Of a stretch of 40,352 bases of DNA, positions 26,438 through 35,010 are shown piece by piece. Under the pieces are notes generated by a model. It was not told the origin of the DNA. It saw only the letters and a list, made by a program, of their open reading frames with translations, and searched no databases. The translations under genes were made by a program, and so were the position numbers. Each line of letters starts with the position of its first letter. The stretch's first letter is position 1. Location: contig NZ_JABGBN010000011.1 of NCBI RefSeq assembly GCF_013133795.1, positions 1 through 40,352 of the forward strand, in the 5' to 3' direction. Origin of the DNA: Pelistega suis. GTDB lineage: Bacteria > Pseudomonadota > Gammaproteobacteria > Burkholderiales > Burkholderiaceae_B.

Positions 26438-27712
26438 TTAAAATAAGCGAGCAACTTTATCCCACATACGTCCAAAGAAACCTGCTTGTGGAATATCTTC
26501 TAGTGCAACTAGAGTATCTTGTTTGATAATCTGTCCATTAAGCACAAACTGTACAGAACCTACTGGATCCCCCTTAGCGATTGGGGCAACTAATTCACGA
26601 TTTAATTGTGTCAGCATTTGCACATTTTGTTCTTGACCACGAGGGACAGTGACTGCTACACCGTTCTGTGAACCTAAATTCACCGTTTTAGCTGCCCCCT
26701 CATAGACACGAGGTGTGACTACTGCTTGACCTGTACGCGCAACAACTTGGTTACTAAAGTTTTGATATGACCAATCTAATAATTGTTGACTAAACTGCTC
26801 TCTCTCACGCATTGTCTTGGTACCCATCACAATTGAAAGGACACGACGACCATCACGTACAGAAGTAGAGATTAAACAATAACCTGCATCGTCCGTATGC
26901 CCTGTTTTTAAGCCGTCTACACCAATATTACGAGCTAATAAGCCATTACGATTAGGTTGACGAATCTTATTATACGTAAACTCTTGTTGGCTAAAATAAT
27001 GATAGTAACTCGGGTGATCCTTAATCACATGCTGGGCGAGAATCGATAAGTCACGTACCGTAGTATATGTGTTTGGTGAAGGTAATCCCGTGGGGTCAGC
27101 AAAGCTAGAGTTTGCCATACCAAATGCTTGCGCTTCTTTATTCATCTGATCAACAAAGACCTCAACACTACCTGCTACCGCCTCAGCTAATTGAATAGTC
27201 GCATCATTACCAGATTGTACAATCATCCCTTGTAGCAAATCGCTCACTTTGACGGACTTATTCGGCTCAATGAAGGTACGCGACCCCCCCGTACGCCACG
27301 CACGCTCTGACACTGTCACCTCTTGGTCGAGACCCAAGCGTTGTGCATCTAATGCAGAAAATACTAAGCTTGCTGTTAATAATTTAGTCAAAGAAGCTGG
27401 CGCTAAACGCTCATCTGCATTATGTTGCGCAATAATCTGACCACTCTCTAAATCCATCACCATCCATGCTCTTGCCTCAATAGTAGGAGCAATCACATTA
27501 GCAAAGCTCTGTACCGTCGGTGTTTGAGGTGTCGTGACAAAAATATTCGACGAAAGGGCTGGACTAACAGGCGCTGCTACGGTCGAGGCACTAACACCAG
27601 AAGGATTAGCCGCTACCACTGGTTCAGCCGAGTCTTTACCGCTATAAGCAATATAAGCACCACCAGCAACCACCGCAGTCGCTATTAAAATAAGAGGGAG
27701 TTTACGAGACAT
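26438..27712 (-). CDS. dacC: D-alanyl-D-alanine carboxypeptidase (PBP5/6 family)
   Basis: Periplasmic low-molecular-mass penicillin-binding protein that trims the terminal D-alanine from peptidoglycan stem peptides. The 424 residues comprise an N-terminal membrane anchor or signal (about 5-24), a low-complexity linker rich in Ala/Val/Pro, the transpeptidase-like domain with S-X-X-K (SLTK, 107-110), SGN (167-169) and KTG (269-271), then the beta-rich PBP5 C-terminal domain and an amphipathic end (FFGRMWDKVARLF) for membrane attachment. First gene of the dacC-dat-ybeD-lipB unit. The symbol dacC versus dacA is conventional and not decided by sequence. Confidence 0.94.
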   Translation of the reverse strand: MSRKLPLILIATAVVAGGAYIAYSGKDSAEPVVAANPSGVSASTVAAPVSPALSSNIFVTTPQTPTVQSFANVIAPTIEARAWMVMDLESGQIIAQHNADERLAPASLTKLLTASLVFSALDAQRLGLDQEVTVSERAWRTGGSRTFIEPNKSVKVSDLLQGMIVQSGNDATIQLAEAVAGSVEVFVDQMNKEAQAFGMANSSFADPTGLPSPNTYTTVRDLSILAQHVIKDHPSYYHYFSQQEFTYNKIRQPNRNGLLARNIGVDGLKTGHTDDAGYCLISTSVRDGRRVLSIVMGTKTMREREQFSQQLLDWSYQNFSNQVVARTGQAVVTPRVYEGAAKTVNLGSQNGVAVTVPRGQEQNVQMLTQLNRELVAPIAKGDPVGSVQFVLNGQIIKQDTLVALEDIPQAGFFGRMWDKVARLF

Positions 27713-27751
27713 AACAACCTAGCAAAGAAAATAAATCAAAAGTTTCTTAAC

Positions 27752-27757
27752 ATTATA
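27752..27757 (-). promoter_or_regulatory. Candidate -10 box of dacC
   Basis: TATAAT on the minus strand, 40 bases before the dacC ATG; no good -35 at 16-18 bases. A second TATAAT on the plus strand at 27829-27834 lies 28 bases before the small membrane ORF and could serve that gene and the hydrolase. Confidence 0.3.
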
Positions 27758-27861
27758 AGATTCTAATGAATGAAGAAACAGCGTAATTAAACATATTTTA
27801 CAAACTGTATAGCTTTTTTCGGTTACAGTATAATTCTCATTCATTCTTAGATTGTTTTATC

Positions 27862-28020
27862 GTGTTTAAACTGCTTTTTAGCCTGATTCTCATTAATGTT
27901 TTATTATTTGGTTTAGGTGCGGGTTGGTTTGGTTTTATCCCTAGCGAAACGCAAATCGGGGCTCAAGTCAAAACACCTACCGAATTCCGACCACAGGCGA
28001 TTATTTTCTCCAAAGAGTAA
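27862..28020 (+). CDS. Small single-span membrane protein, 52 residues
   Basis: An open frame from GTG 27862 to TAA 28020, too short for many gene finders. The product begins MFKLLFSLILINVLLFGLG, a hydrophobic segment of about 20 residues, then GWFGFIP and a polar tail containing TPTEFRPQAIIFS. Support: a plausible start 28 bases after a TATAAT, a stop only 3 bases before the hydrolase ATG (a normal operon spacing), and a layout like small conserved membrane proteins seen at this position in related betaproteobacteria, as far as I recall. No function known. The ribosome binding site before the GTG is poor. Confidence 0.6.
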   Translation: MFKLLFSLILINVLLFGLGAGWFGFIPSETQIGAQVKTPTEFRPQAIIFSKE

Positions 28021-28023
28021 TCT

Positions 28024-28659
28024 ATGCGTACAGAACAAACCATTTTCAAAGGTCTTAGCGGCAATATTGAGTGTGCCATTGATTTTCCTGATGATGAGCC
28101 ACGTGGGTGGGCATTATGCCTCCACCCTCACCCTCTTTTCGATGGAACCAACACCAATAAAGTCGTCACAACACTAGCGCGCACCTGCGTACAAAATGGT
28201 TATGTTGCATTACGCCCCAATTTCCGTGGCGTAGGTCTCTCTGAAGGCAGTTTTGACAATGCAAAAGGTGAAACAGCCGATATGTTAGTGCTGATTGAGC
28301 AGTTTCTCCAACAATACCCTCAATTCCAAGGGCAGTCGTGGGTACTCGGAGGATTTTCTTTTGGCACCGCTGTGGCAGCTCAACTCTATGCCGAACTTCA
28401 TGATCGACAAGCCTCTTTACCAACGCAACTCATTCTATTGGGGCCAGGTGTATGGCGCTTTGCTTATCGGGAAGTGACATTACCAGAAAATACACTATTA
28501 GTACACGGCGAAAAAGATGATGTTATCCCACTAGCTGATGCCTATGTTTGGCTAAAAGACCGACAATTACCTATCACCGTCATTCCTGACTCAGGGCATT
28601 TTTTTCATGGGAAATTAGTTATCTTAAAAAATATTCTCAATAAGTTTTTAACACGTTAA
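28024..28659 (+). CDS. Alpha/beta hydrolase
   Basis: A 211-residue serine hydrolase-fold protein. The nucleophile elbow is G-F-S-F-G (110-114, Ser112), the acid is probably Asp165 or Asp166 in HGEKDDVIP and the histidine is His192 in SGHFFHGK. LCLHPHPLFDGTNTNKVV and RPNFRGVGLSEGSFD are typical of the YheT/KefG-adjacent or COG2945 family of predicted hydrolases. Substrate unknown. It starts 3 bases after the small membrane protein and converges on coaX with 8 bases between stops. A lipase, esterase or dienelactone hydrolase-like role is possible but not shown. Confidence 0.85.
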   Translation: MRTEQTIFKGLSGNIECAIDFPDDEPRGWALCLHPHPLFDGTNTNKVVTTLARTCVQNGYVALRPNFRGVGLSEGSFDNAKGETADMLVLIEQFLQQYPQFQGQSWVLGGFSFGTAVAAQLYAELHDRQASLPTQLILLGPGVWRFAYREVTLPENTLLVHGEKDDVIPLADAYVWLKDRQLPITVIPDSGHFFHGKLVILKNILNKFLTR

Positions 28660-28667
28660 CACAGCGT

Positions 28668-29522
28668 TTAACTCTTTAATAAAACTTGATGAATCCCGTC
28701 TAAAACAGGGGTTTCTAATTCAATCAGCTTTAATGGAGGCAACTGGAGTGGCTCAGCCCATTCTTGATAAGCTTGTTGAATTTCAGCCAAAACCCCTTTT
28801 CTTGCTCCACCACTCACCAATAGACTCGGCACTCGTTGATAGTCACGATAAAACTTCTGTACTTGACGCATCACGGCACCTGCCTGTGCAATAGCAATAC
28901 CCGCTTCAATAGCGGCATAAGTGGCCTTTGGAAAAGCAATAGCAGGGGTATGAGGCAATCGCACTTCTGGTAACTGAGCCGTCCCTTGGAAAAGACTGCG
29001 TTGCATTAACTGTACACCCGGTAAAATCACCCCGCCCACATAGTCTTGCGCAATCACCGCATCAATCGTTGTCGCCGTACCAAAGCTGATATATAAAAAA
29101 GCTGAATACCCAGATACTTGCGCTAAAGCATGCGTATAAGCACCTAAAACACCATACCAACGATCTTTCCCTATTTGATCTAAGGCATAATGATTCTGTA
29201 AACCCAAATGACTCTGCATCACCGCCAACCACGTAATCGGAGAAGCCGTATCCACCACATGCCCCACAACCGCTTCACAATGTTTCTGTATAGCCTCTCC
29301 AGCCACAGAAACACCATAGACATGCACTAATTGACCAAATCGTTGTTGATAGTCTTGCAAGACCACACCCAATTGATCGATATCATCATTGGCAATGGAA
29401 GTCTCTGCAAGGATTTGCTCTTGGAACGATAGCTCAGGATGAAATAACGATACCGCCCGACACTTTAAGCGAGTATTGCCACTATCCAACAATAAGATAT
29501 ATCCAAGACCTCTATCAATCAC
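28668..29522 (-). CDS. coaX: Type III pantothenate kinase
   Basis: Phosphorylates pantothenate, the first step of coenzyme A synthesis; unlike CoaA it is not inhibited by CoA in characterised cases. The 284 residues show the ASKHA phosphate loop LLLDSGNTRLK (about 10-20), QIGKDRWYGVLGAY, SFGTATTIDAV and GGVILPGVQLM. The start is GTG at 29522, overlapping the birA stop by 4 bases (GTGA), with GGGGAAG 5 bases upstream. The birA-coaX pairing is common in betaproteobacteria, where the two are sometimes fused; here they are separate. Confidence 0.93.
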   Translation of the reverse strand: MIDRGLGYILLLDSGNTRLKCRAVSLFHPELSFQEQILAETSIANDDIDQLGVVLQDYQQRFGQLVHVYGVSVAGEAIQKHCEAVVGHVVDTASPITWLAVMQSHLGLQNHYALDQIGKDRWYGVLGAYTHALAQVSGYSAFLYISFGTATTIDAVIAQDYVGGVILPGVQLMQRSLFQGTAQLPEVRLPHTPAIAFPKATYAAIEAGIAIAQAGAVMRQVQKFYRDYQRVPSLLVSGGARKGVLAEIQQAYQEWAEPLQLPPLKLIELETPVLDGIHQVLLKS

Positions 29523-30397
29523 AAGGCTTCCCCACTAGGACGAATCGTAATATCCCCGGTTAATAAAGGCAATAACTGCCCATTACGCATTTCCAGTAGT
29601 AAATGCGCCTTATCATCTAGACCTTTAGCGACACCACTCATCACAAACTTATCATCTTGCCATACATCGACGGGTTTATTATAAAGAGCATCTAAACATT
29701 GATGACGTGCCACAAACGGTGCAAAGCCTTCTCTTTCATACAGTGCAAACGCATCATTCCATGCCTTGGCAATACGTGCGACTAATAAAGCCATAGATTG
29801 ATTTAATAACTGCTCATCCGTGTGCATATCTTGTAAAACAGAGGTCCAATCCGCTACCTTACGCCCTAATGACGCACTTAACTCTTTGGCATGGAGTAAG
29901 TTCATCCCCATGCCCACTACCACCACTCGATGCTGATCGCTTTGACGTGCCAAACTGGGTCGGACCGTTTCTACTAATAAGCCTGATAATTTCGCATCAC
30001 CATATTGAATATCATTGGGCCATTTCATTTGTAAACGTGAGGAAAATTTCTCTCCAACCGTTTTACGCAACTCCTCACATGCCACAATCCCTGCAATCGG
30101 TGCAAGCATAGGTAGTTTATTGTCACTTAAAAAGACATCATAAGCACAAGAAAACATTAATGTGCCACCCACCTCTCCTGCCCATTTTCGTCCTAACCGT
30201 CCCTTACCTGATGTTTGAAAATGTGCCCCTAGCAAAGCTGGGCGGAAACTTTCTTCCTCAACACTCTTGGCTGCTTGCAGCAAAAATACATTGGTTGAAT
30301 TGACCTGACTTTTCCATTCAACAAACGCAAACTCTGGCAAACTCTGGCGCAGGCTTGACTGCATTAAATCAGGACTAGATAAAAATGATGAGGTCAT
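29519..30397 (-). CDS. birA: Biotin-[acetyl-CoA carboxylase] ligase (no DNA-binding domain)
   Basis: Attaches biotin to the carboxyl carrier protein of acetyl-CoA carboxylase through biotinyl-AMP. The 292-residue protein has the biotin/adenylate loop GKGRLGRKW (64-72), KWPNDI (125-130), and KLSGLLVET (from Lys136), with a C-terminal SH3-like domain ending near LLTGDITIRP. The N-terminus goes almost straight into the catalytic domain, so the helix-turn-helix that makes E. coli BirA a repressor is absent and this is a ligase only. ATG at 30397 preceded by AAAGAG. Overlaps coaX by 4 bases. Confidence 0.93.
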   Translation of the reverse strand: MTSSFLSSPDLMQSSLRQSLPEFAFVEWKSQVNSTNVFLLQAAKSVEEESFRPALLGAHFQTSGKGRLGRKWAGEVGGTLMFSCAYDVFLSDNKLPMLAPIAGIVACEELRKTVGEKFSSRLQMKWPNDIQYGDAKLSGLLVETVRPSLARQSDQHRVVVVGMGMNLLHAKELSASLGRKVADWTSVLQDMHTDEQLLNQSMALLVARIAKAWNDAFALYEREGFAPFVARHQCLDALYNKPVDVWQDDKFVMSGVAKGLDDKAHLLLEMRNGQLLPLLTGDITIRPSGEAL

Positions 30398-30449
30398 AAA
30401 AGCTCTTTAATTCAATTTTTTATACTATCAACAATTAGCCGACCATCCG

Positions 30450-31775
30450 CTATACTAAATATGGCTGAATCATCTTATACAGCCGTTGGCTAACACCTTG
30501 ATGCAATCTCAACCAACGCTGACCTGCTTTACCCATTTCAGAACGCTGAGCTTCATCCTGTAGCAATTGTTGCGCCAGTATTAAAGCACTCTGTGCATTC
30601 TCGGTACGACGTGCCGCTCCCTCAATCAGGGCATCTTCAACTGATTTCTCAAAATTCTCTGTATGTGGACCGACAATAACGGGAACACCCACTGCACATG
30701 CTTCGATATGGTTTTGCCCACCAAACTCACCAAAACTACCCGCCACAATCGCGATATCAGCTAAACCATAATAAAAAAACATTTCACCCAACGAATCACC
30801 CAACAAGACATCAGCCTGTTTGATTTGCTCATCACTAGGGTTAGCCGAGCGACGCACATAGCGTAATTTTGACTTTTGTAACAACCCCTCAACTTGTGCA
30901 AATCGTTGGGGATGGCGAGGCACAATAACATACAAAGGTGCTTTTGTTTCTGGCTTTTCTGTCAGTATGGTTTGAATAAACTCTTGCTCTTCACCCTCGC
31001 GTGTGCTCGCAATAACAACAACCTGTCGATCCAAATTATTTCTCAACATCTCACCTAACTGAACCTGCTGTTGTGAAATATTTAAATCGAACTTTAAATT
31101 ACCTATCACCCAAGGTTTAGCAATACCAATTTCCTCAAAGCGTGCTGCATCATGGTGTGTTTGAGCAAGAATAAGATCTAAATCCTTATAGGCCTTTTGT
31201 AGCACACCACCAATCATCTTAACTTGTTTGGCAGAGCTTTCCGATAATCTTGCACTGACTAATAACATCGGTATTTTATGCTGAGTAGCTGCCAATACCA
31301 TATTGGGCCAAACCTCACGCTCAATTAAAATACCGCAACGTGGTTGCCAATGATTTAAAAAACCCTCAACCGCCTCAGGAAAATCATAAGGAAACCACGC
31401 TTGCACTAAACGTCCTTCCCCAATGTCCTCAGAGAACTGTCGTACACCTTGCGCCCTTGCCGTCGCTGTTGTATGCGTCAATAACACATAATGTCCGTGA
31501 TCTAAAAGTTGTCGAATAAATGGCTGAGCTGCTCGTGTTTCCCCGAGACTAACAGCATGCACCCAGATAGGGTTTTTAAACCCCACATCCCCGATACTAT
31601 CTTGCTCATCAAACTCAACCATATCCGTCGATGCTTGTTTGCTTTCATAGATGCCAAATCTTTCTGGGCCTCGAATATCCCAATCTCCACCCGCTTTTTT
31701 CGCTTTTCTTTCAAGCAATCTCAATGCAAACGGTTTACTTAAGCGTAATAGTAAGGTATAGAAAAATTGATTCAT
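30450..31775 (-). CDS. waaA: 3-deoxy-D-manno-octulosonic acid transferase (Kdo transferase)
   Basis: Transfers Kdo from CMP-Kdo to the lipid A precursor at the cytoplasmic face of the inner membrane. The 441 residues show an N-terminal membrane-associated helix (FFYTLLLRLSKPFALRLLE), the acceptor-binding ALSLGE-type motif as VHAVSLGETRAAQPFI, LIEREVWPNM, LVSARLSESSAKQ, and the nucleotide-binding C-terminal GSFGEFGGQNHIEACAVGVPV with PHTENF. The ATG at 31775 overlaps the waaC stop by 4 bases (ATGA). A 52-base gap separates it from birA. How many Kdo units it adds cannot be told from sequence. Confidence 0.95.
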   Translation of the reverse strand: MNQFFYTLLLRLSKPFALRLLERKAKKAGGDWDIRGPERFGIYESKQASTDMVEFDEQDSIGDVGFKNPIWVHAVSLGETRAAQPFIRQLLDHGHYVLLTHTTATARAQGVRQFSEDIGEGRLVQAWFPYDFPEAVEGFLNHWQPRCGILIEREVWPNMVLAATQHKIPMLLVSARLSESSAKQVKMIGGVLQKAYKDLDLILAQTHHDAARFEEIGIAKPWVIGNLKFDLNISQQQVQLGEMLRNNLDRQVVVIASTREGEEQEFIQTILTEKPETKAPLYVIVPRHPQRFAQVEGLLQKSKLRYVRRSANPSDEQIKQADVLLGDSLGEMFFYYGLADIAIVAGSFGEFGGQNHIEACAVGVPVIVGPHTENFEKSVEDALIEGAARRTENAQSALILAQQLLQDEAQRSEMGKAGQRWLRLHQGVSQRLYKMIQPYLV

Positions 31776-32725
31776 GCGGATAAAGCCTGCTCTAATTTAT
31801 TCAATACAATATCACGAGAGGGGGGCACGCCTCTATCACCTAAACTAGCCGTAAACCCAGCCCCTACTAGAGGGGTACGCACAGGGGTGGAAGCAGAGTA
31901 AATACCAATCGTAGGGCGACCTAATGCCGCTGATAAATGCGTGAGACCACTATCTAACCCAACCATAATTTTAGCTGGGGCAAGAACCTTTGCCACCTCA
32001 GTCAGACTCATTCTTGGCAATACTTCCGCATTAGGGTAATTCGCAATTAATGCACGAGCACGTTCTGCTTCTCGCTCATTACCTGCTAATAATTTTAGAC
32101 GTAATCCCTCTGCTGTTAAGCGGTCAAATACCGCATGCCAATCAGCCTCTGGCCATAATTTATCATCTCGACTGGCTGAAGGCATAATGACGGCATAAGG
32201 TTGAATTTCTACACCTTCAGTAAACTGTTGTAACCCAAAATCAGGGACACCTTCATAAGTATAATGAAAGGCTAAACTCGCCAATAAGCGCTGACGCGTT
32301 ACGGCTGGCTGCCAAAACTCTACTTTATGCTTCACATCATAAAACAATGAGGCAAGTGGCTCACGTGCCGACTTCCAGTCCAAACCATGACGTTCACCCT
32401 TAGTCTGACGCACTACCCAAACTGACTTCATTAAAGCCTGCATATCAAGAACAACATCATACTGAGTTTGTGAAATATCTTGCTTAAATTCTCGACGCGC
32501 CTGACGTGCCTCTTTGGACCACCACGCCTTACGCCACTTACGATGTGCGATAGGAATGACTTTATTTACCGCAGGGTGCCAACTAGGTATTTCTTTAAAA
32601 ACATCTTCTACCACCCAGTCAATCTGTGCATCAGGGACGTGCTTTGCAATATCAGAAATCGCAGGCAACATAAAAATGAGATCCCCTAATGAAGAAGAGC
32701 GTACGATTAATATTTTTGTGCTCAT
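31772..32725 (-). CDS. waaC: Lipopolysaccharide heptosyltransferase I
   Basis: Adds the first heptose to the Kdo region of the lipopolysaccharide inner core. The 317-residue GT9-family protein begins ILIVRSSSLGDLIFMLPAIS, followed by IDWVVEDVFKEIPSWHPAVNKVIPI, VLDMQALMKS, and the donor-binding MVGLDSGLTHLSAALGRPTIGIYSA of ADP-heptose transferases. ATG at 32725. It leads the waaC-waaA-birA-coaX series, 45 bases after the M50 protease gene. Distinction from heptosyltransferase II (waaF) rests on DMQ..MKS-type spacing and on being followed by waaA. Confidence 0.93.
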   Translation of the reverse strand: MSTKILIVRSSSLGDLIFMLPAISDIAKHVPDAQIDWVVEDVFKEIPSWHPAVNKVIPIAHRKWRKAWWSKEARQARREFKQDISQTQYDVVLDMQALMKSVWVVRQTKGERHGLDWKSAREPLASLFYDVKHKVEFWQPAVTRQRLLASLAFHYTYEGVPDFGLQQFTEGVEIQPYAVIMPSASRDDKLWPEADWHAVFDRLTAEGLRLKLLAGNEREAERARALIANYPNAEVLPRMSLTEVAKVLAPAKIMVGLDSGLTHLSAALGRPTIGIYSASTPVRTPLVGAGFTASLGDRGVPPSRDIVLNKLEQALSA

Positions 32726-32770
32726 TCGTATTCCAAAACGATAATTTTAATGCTGTCTATTTTACTGAAA

Positions 32771-33412
32771 TTAAAGACCAACTAAACGCAAAATAAACCT
32801 TGCGACACCAATAACCCATTCAGAGAGAAACGTATCTAAACCGCCGATTAACAATAGGCCCAATACAATAAACATACCATAAGGTTCAAGACGAGCAAGG
32901 GTGAGCGATGCCTTAATAGGCAAGAGACCAATCAAAATACGCCCCCCATCTAGCGGAGGAATAGGCAACAAATTAAACAGCATTAAGATGACGTTTAATT
33001 TGACTCCCATTAATGCCATTGTAATTAATACATCGGAGTCTATCCCTAAACTACCATAGACACTCAATAACACCGCCCATAACAAAGCCATCACCAAATT
33101 GGCAGCAGGCCCTGCTGCGGCCACATAAATCATATCGCGTTTGGGATGACGTAAATTACCAATAGCAACAGGAACGGGTTTTGCCCAACCAAATACAAAA
33201 GGAGAACTCAATAAAATTAATAATCCCGGTAAGGCCAAGGTTCCAATAGGATCAATATGCTTTGTTGGGTTTAGGCTAATCCGTCCCAAAACATAGGCGG
33301 TATTATCACCAAAATAACGGGCAGCATAACCATGCGCCGCCTCATGCAATGTGATAGCAAATAGTAGCGGAGGCACATAGACGCTAATATAAAAAAGAAT
33401 TTGATCGATCAT
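32771..33412 (-). CDS. Site-2-protease-family (M50) membrane metallopeptidase
   Basis: A 213-residue, multi-span membrane protein with zinc ligands in LHEAAHGYAA (HEAAH, 23-27) and the third ligand in NLLPIPPLDGGRIL (Asp about 155). The short form without PDZ domains matches the YwhC/FtsH-adjacent group of M50B peptidases widespread in bacteria. Substrate unknown. ATG at 33412, preceded by AAGGACAAT. It could share a transcript with waaC, though the 45-base gap leaves that open. Confidence 0.88.
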   Translation of the reverse strand: MIDQILFYISVYVPPLLFAITLHEAAHGYAARYFGDNTAYVLGRISLNPTKHIDPIGTLALPGLLILLSSPFVFGWAKPVPVAIGNLRHPKRDMIYVAAAGPAANLVMALLWAVLLSVYGSLGIDSDVLITMALMGVKLNVILMLFNLLPIPPLDGGRILIGLLPIKASLTLARLEPYGMFIVLGLLLIGGLDTFLSEWVIGVARFILRLVGL

Positions 33413-33602
33413 ATTGTCCTTGATACCGAAAAATCTATAACAACGCGTTTGAGAAACTCAATGAAATCAACACTGCAATTTCTTACAAAACTACATTAAA
33501 AATTCACACTTTTAACAAACTTAACAAAAAATGATTGTACAGCAATAAAAATTAGTCTCACAATGGGCGCATATATTCACCAACTTCTCACAGGAATCAA
33601 AT

Positions 33603-33968
33603 ATGAAGTTAATGAACTACACCATGGCGGCTATTGTTTTTGCTAGCACACTCTCTGCTTGTACTAGCTACCGCCCAATTGTTGATACAAAAGGGCAAGA
33701 CATGACTCGCTATGAACAAGACCTAAAAGAATGCCAAGACCTCGCCAGTCAAGTCAGCGCGACAGGTAATGCCGCTATTGGTGCTGGTATTAGCGCTGCT
33801 CTTGGGGCGGCTATCGGTGCTATCGCCGGCAATAGTGCTAGCGCTGCTGTTGGTGCAGGTATTGGTGCCGTTTCTGGAGGTACAGCAGGTGGTTTAAACG
33901 GCGCTGATAAACAAAAAAGCGTTATTCAGCAATGTTTAGCTGGGCGCGGTTATAGAGTACTCGGCTAA
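33603..33968 (+). CDS. Glycine-zipper outer-membrane lipoprotein
   Basis: A 121-residue precursor. The signal peptide ends in lipobox LSAC (Cys20), so it is lipidated. After a short polar stretch with KECQDLA comes a glycine/alanine-rich zipper (about 58-100: GAGISAALGAAIGAIAG and repeats), like YMGG/SlyB- or OmpA-linked 17 kDa family proteins, then QQCLAGRGYRVLG at the end with a conserved cysteine. Function unknown; probably in the outer membrane or periplasm. ATG at 33603 with CAGGAA upstream. Followed by a strong terminator. Confidence 0.88.
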   Translation: MKLMNYTMAAIVFASTLSACTSYRPIVDTKGQDMTRYEQDLKECQDLASQVSATGNAAIGAGISAALGAAIGAIAGNSASAAVGAGIGAVSGGTAGGLNGADKQKSVIQQCLAGRGYRVLG

Positions 33969-33989
33969 TTCCAGCCTCACAGTCAGCGC

Positions 33990-34029
33990 ATAAAAAATGG
34001 TCGGATTTCACAAGCCGACCATTTTTTAT
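33990..34029. terminator. Bidirectional intrinsic terminator
   Basis: A 15-base-pair perfect stem with GGTCGG/CCGACC at its core, flanked by six A on the left arm and six T on the right, and a 10-base loop. It ends transcription of the lipoprotein gene (plus) and of the zinc metallopeptidase gene (minus). Confidence 0.93.
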
Positions 34030-34037
34030 GGATATCT

Positions 34038-34928
34038 TTAGCTACGCGAAGGATCACATTGATGAATATTGCCACTCTTCATACCACGCGTAAACCATGC
34101 GACACGCTGTGCCGATGAGCCATGTGTAAATGAGTCAGGCACCGCATATCCTTGCTGACTCTTTTGAATACGATCATCACCCACCGCTTCCGCTGCTTCC
34201 ATAGCCTCTTCAATATCACCAGATTCAATAACATTACCGGCTTTCACTAACTCATAGGCCCACAAACCTGCAAAGCAATCGGCTTGTAACTCAGAAACGA
34301 CTGAAATTTGATTCGCTTGACGAGGATTCGCTTGCTTAGCACGTTGATATTGGTCTAATAGACCTAAGCGTTGCTGCACATGATGACCCACCTCATGCGC
34401 AATCACATAGCCTTGTGCAAAATCACCATTTACCCCTAAACGACGACCGGTATCACGGAAAAAAGATAAATCAATATAGATTTTTTCGTCCGCAGGGCAA
34501 TAAAAAGGCCCCATTTGCGCTTGACCTACACCACAAGCACTACGTGTCGCACCCGTATATAACACTAACTTAGGCTGAGGATATTGTCCCCAACCATTTT
34601 GGGCATAAATACGCTCCCAGACTGTTTCGGTAGTTTTTAATACTTTAGAAATAAAAACACCCTCTGCATCCGTCATTTCCTGACCTGTCGTACCTGAGGT
34701 GCTATACCCTGAAGAGCTTGTTGCAGAGCCCCCTGTTACAGAGCTAAGAATATCACCACCACCTAGGATGGTTAGAGGGTTCACACCGAGGAAATACCAT
34801 GCCGCCAAGGCAATAACAACCGTACCTAAACCAATCTTACGACCGCCACCACCAAATGAGCCACCGCCACGAGAAGAACCTCGTCTATCTTCGATATTCC
34901 GACTCTGTTTCCAGTCATCTAAACGCAT
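34038..34928 (-). CDS. YpfJ-family neutral zinc metallopeptidase
   Basis: A 296-residue membrane-anchored peptidase of PF04228. After a polar, glycine-rich N-terminus (DDWKQSRNIEDRRG then GGGSFGGGGR) comes one membrane span (about 36-58) and an outward-facing catalytic domain with HEVGH at 178-182 in YVIAHEVGHHVQ; SELQADCFAGLWAYEL gives the third zinc ligand and WFTRGMKSG is the usual end. Physiological substrate unknown. ATG at 34928 preceded by AAAGGATTATC. Monocistronic by its neighbours' orientation, closed by a bidirectional terminator. Confidence 0.92.
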   Translation of the reverse strand: MRLDDWKQSRNIEDRRGSSRGGGSFGGGGRKIGLGTVVIALAAWYFLGVNPLTILGGGDILSSVTGGSATSSSGYSTSGTTGQEMTDAEGVFISKVLKTTETVWERIYAQNGWGQYPQPKLVLYTGATRSACGVGQAQMGPFYCPADEKIYIDLSFFRDTGRRLGVNGDFAQGYVIAHEVGHHVQQRLGLLDQYQRAKQANPRQANQISVVSELQADCFAGLWAYELVKAGNVIESGDIEEAMEAAEAVGDDRIQKSQQGYAVPDSFTHGSSAQRVAWFTRGMKSGNIHQCDPSRS

Positions 34929-35010
34929 GATAATCCTTTTAAATATTGCTAATTTCTGCTATTTTAAGCGACTATCATGCGAATAAAAAGCGACTTTTCA
35001 ATTGTTGAGT

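Noticed and set aside
27797-27834. TTTACA and TATAAT as a promoter for the small membrane gene
   Set aside because: The spacing is 26 bases, too long for a sigma70 promoter; only the -10 is kept as a weak candidate.
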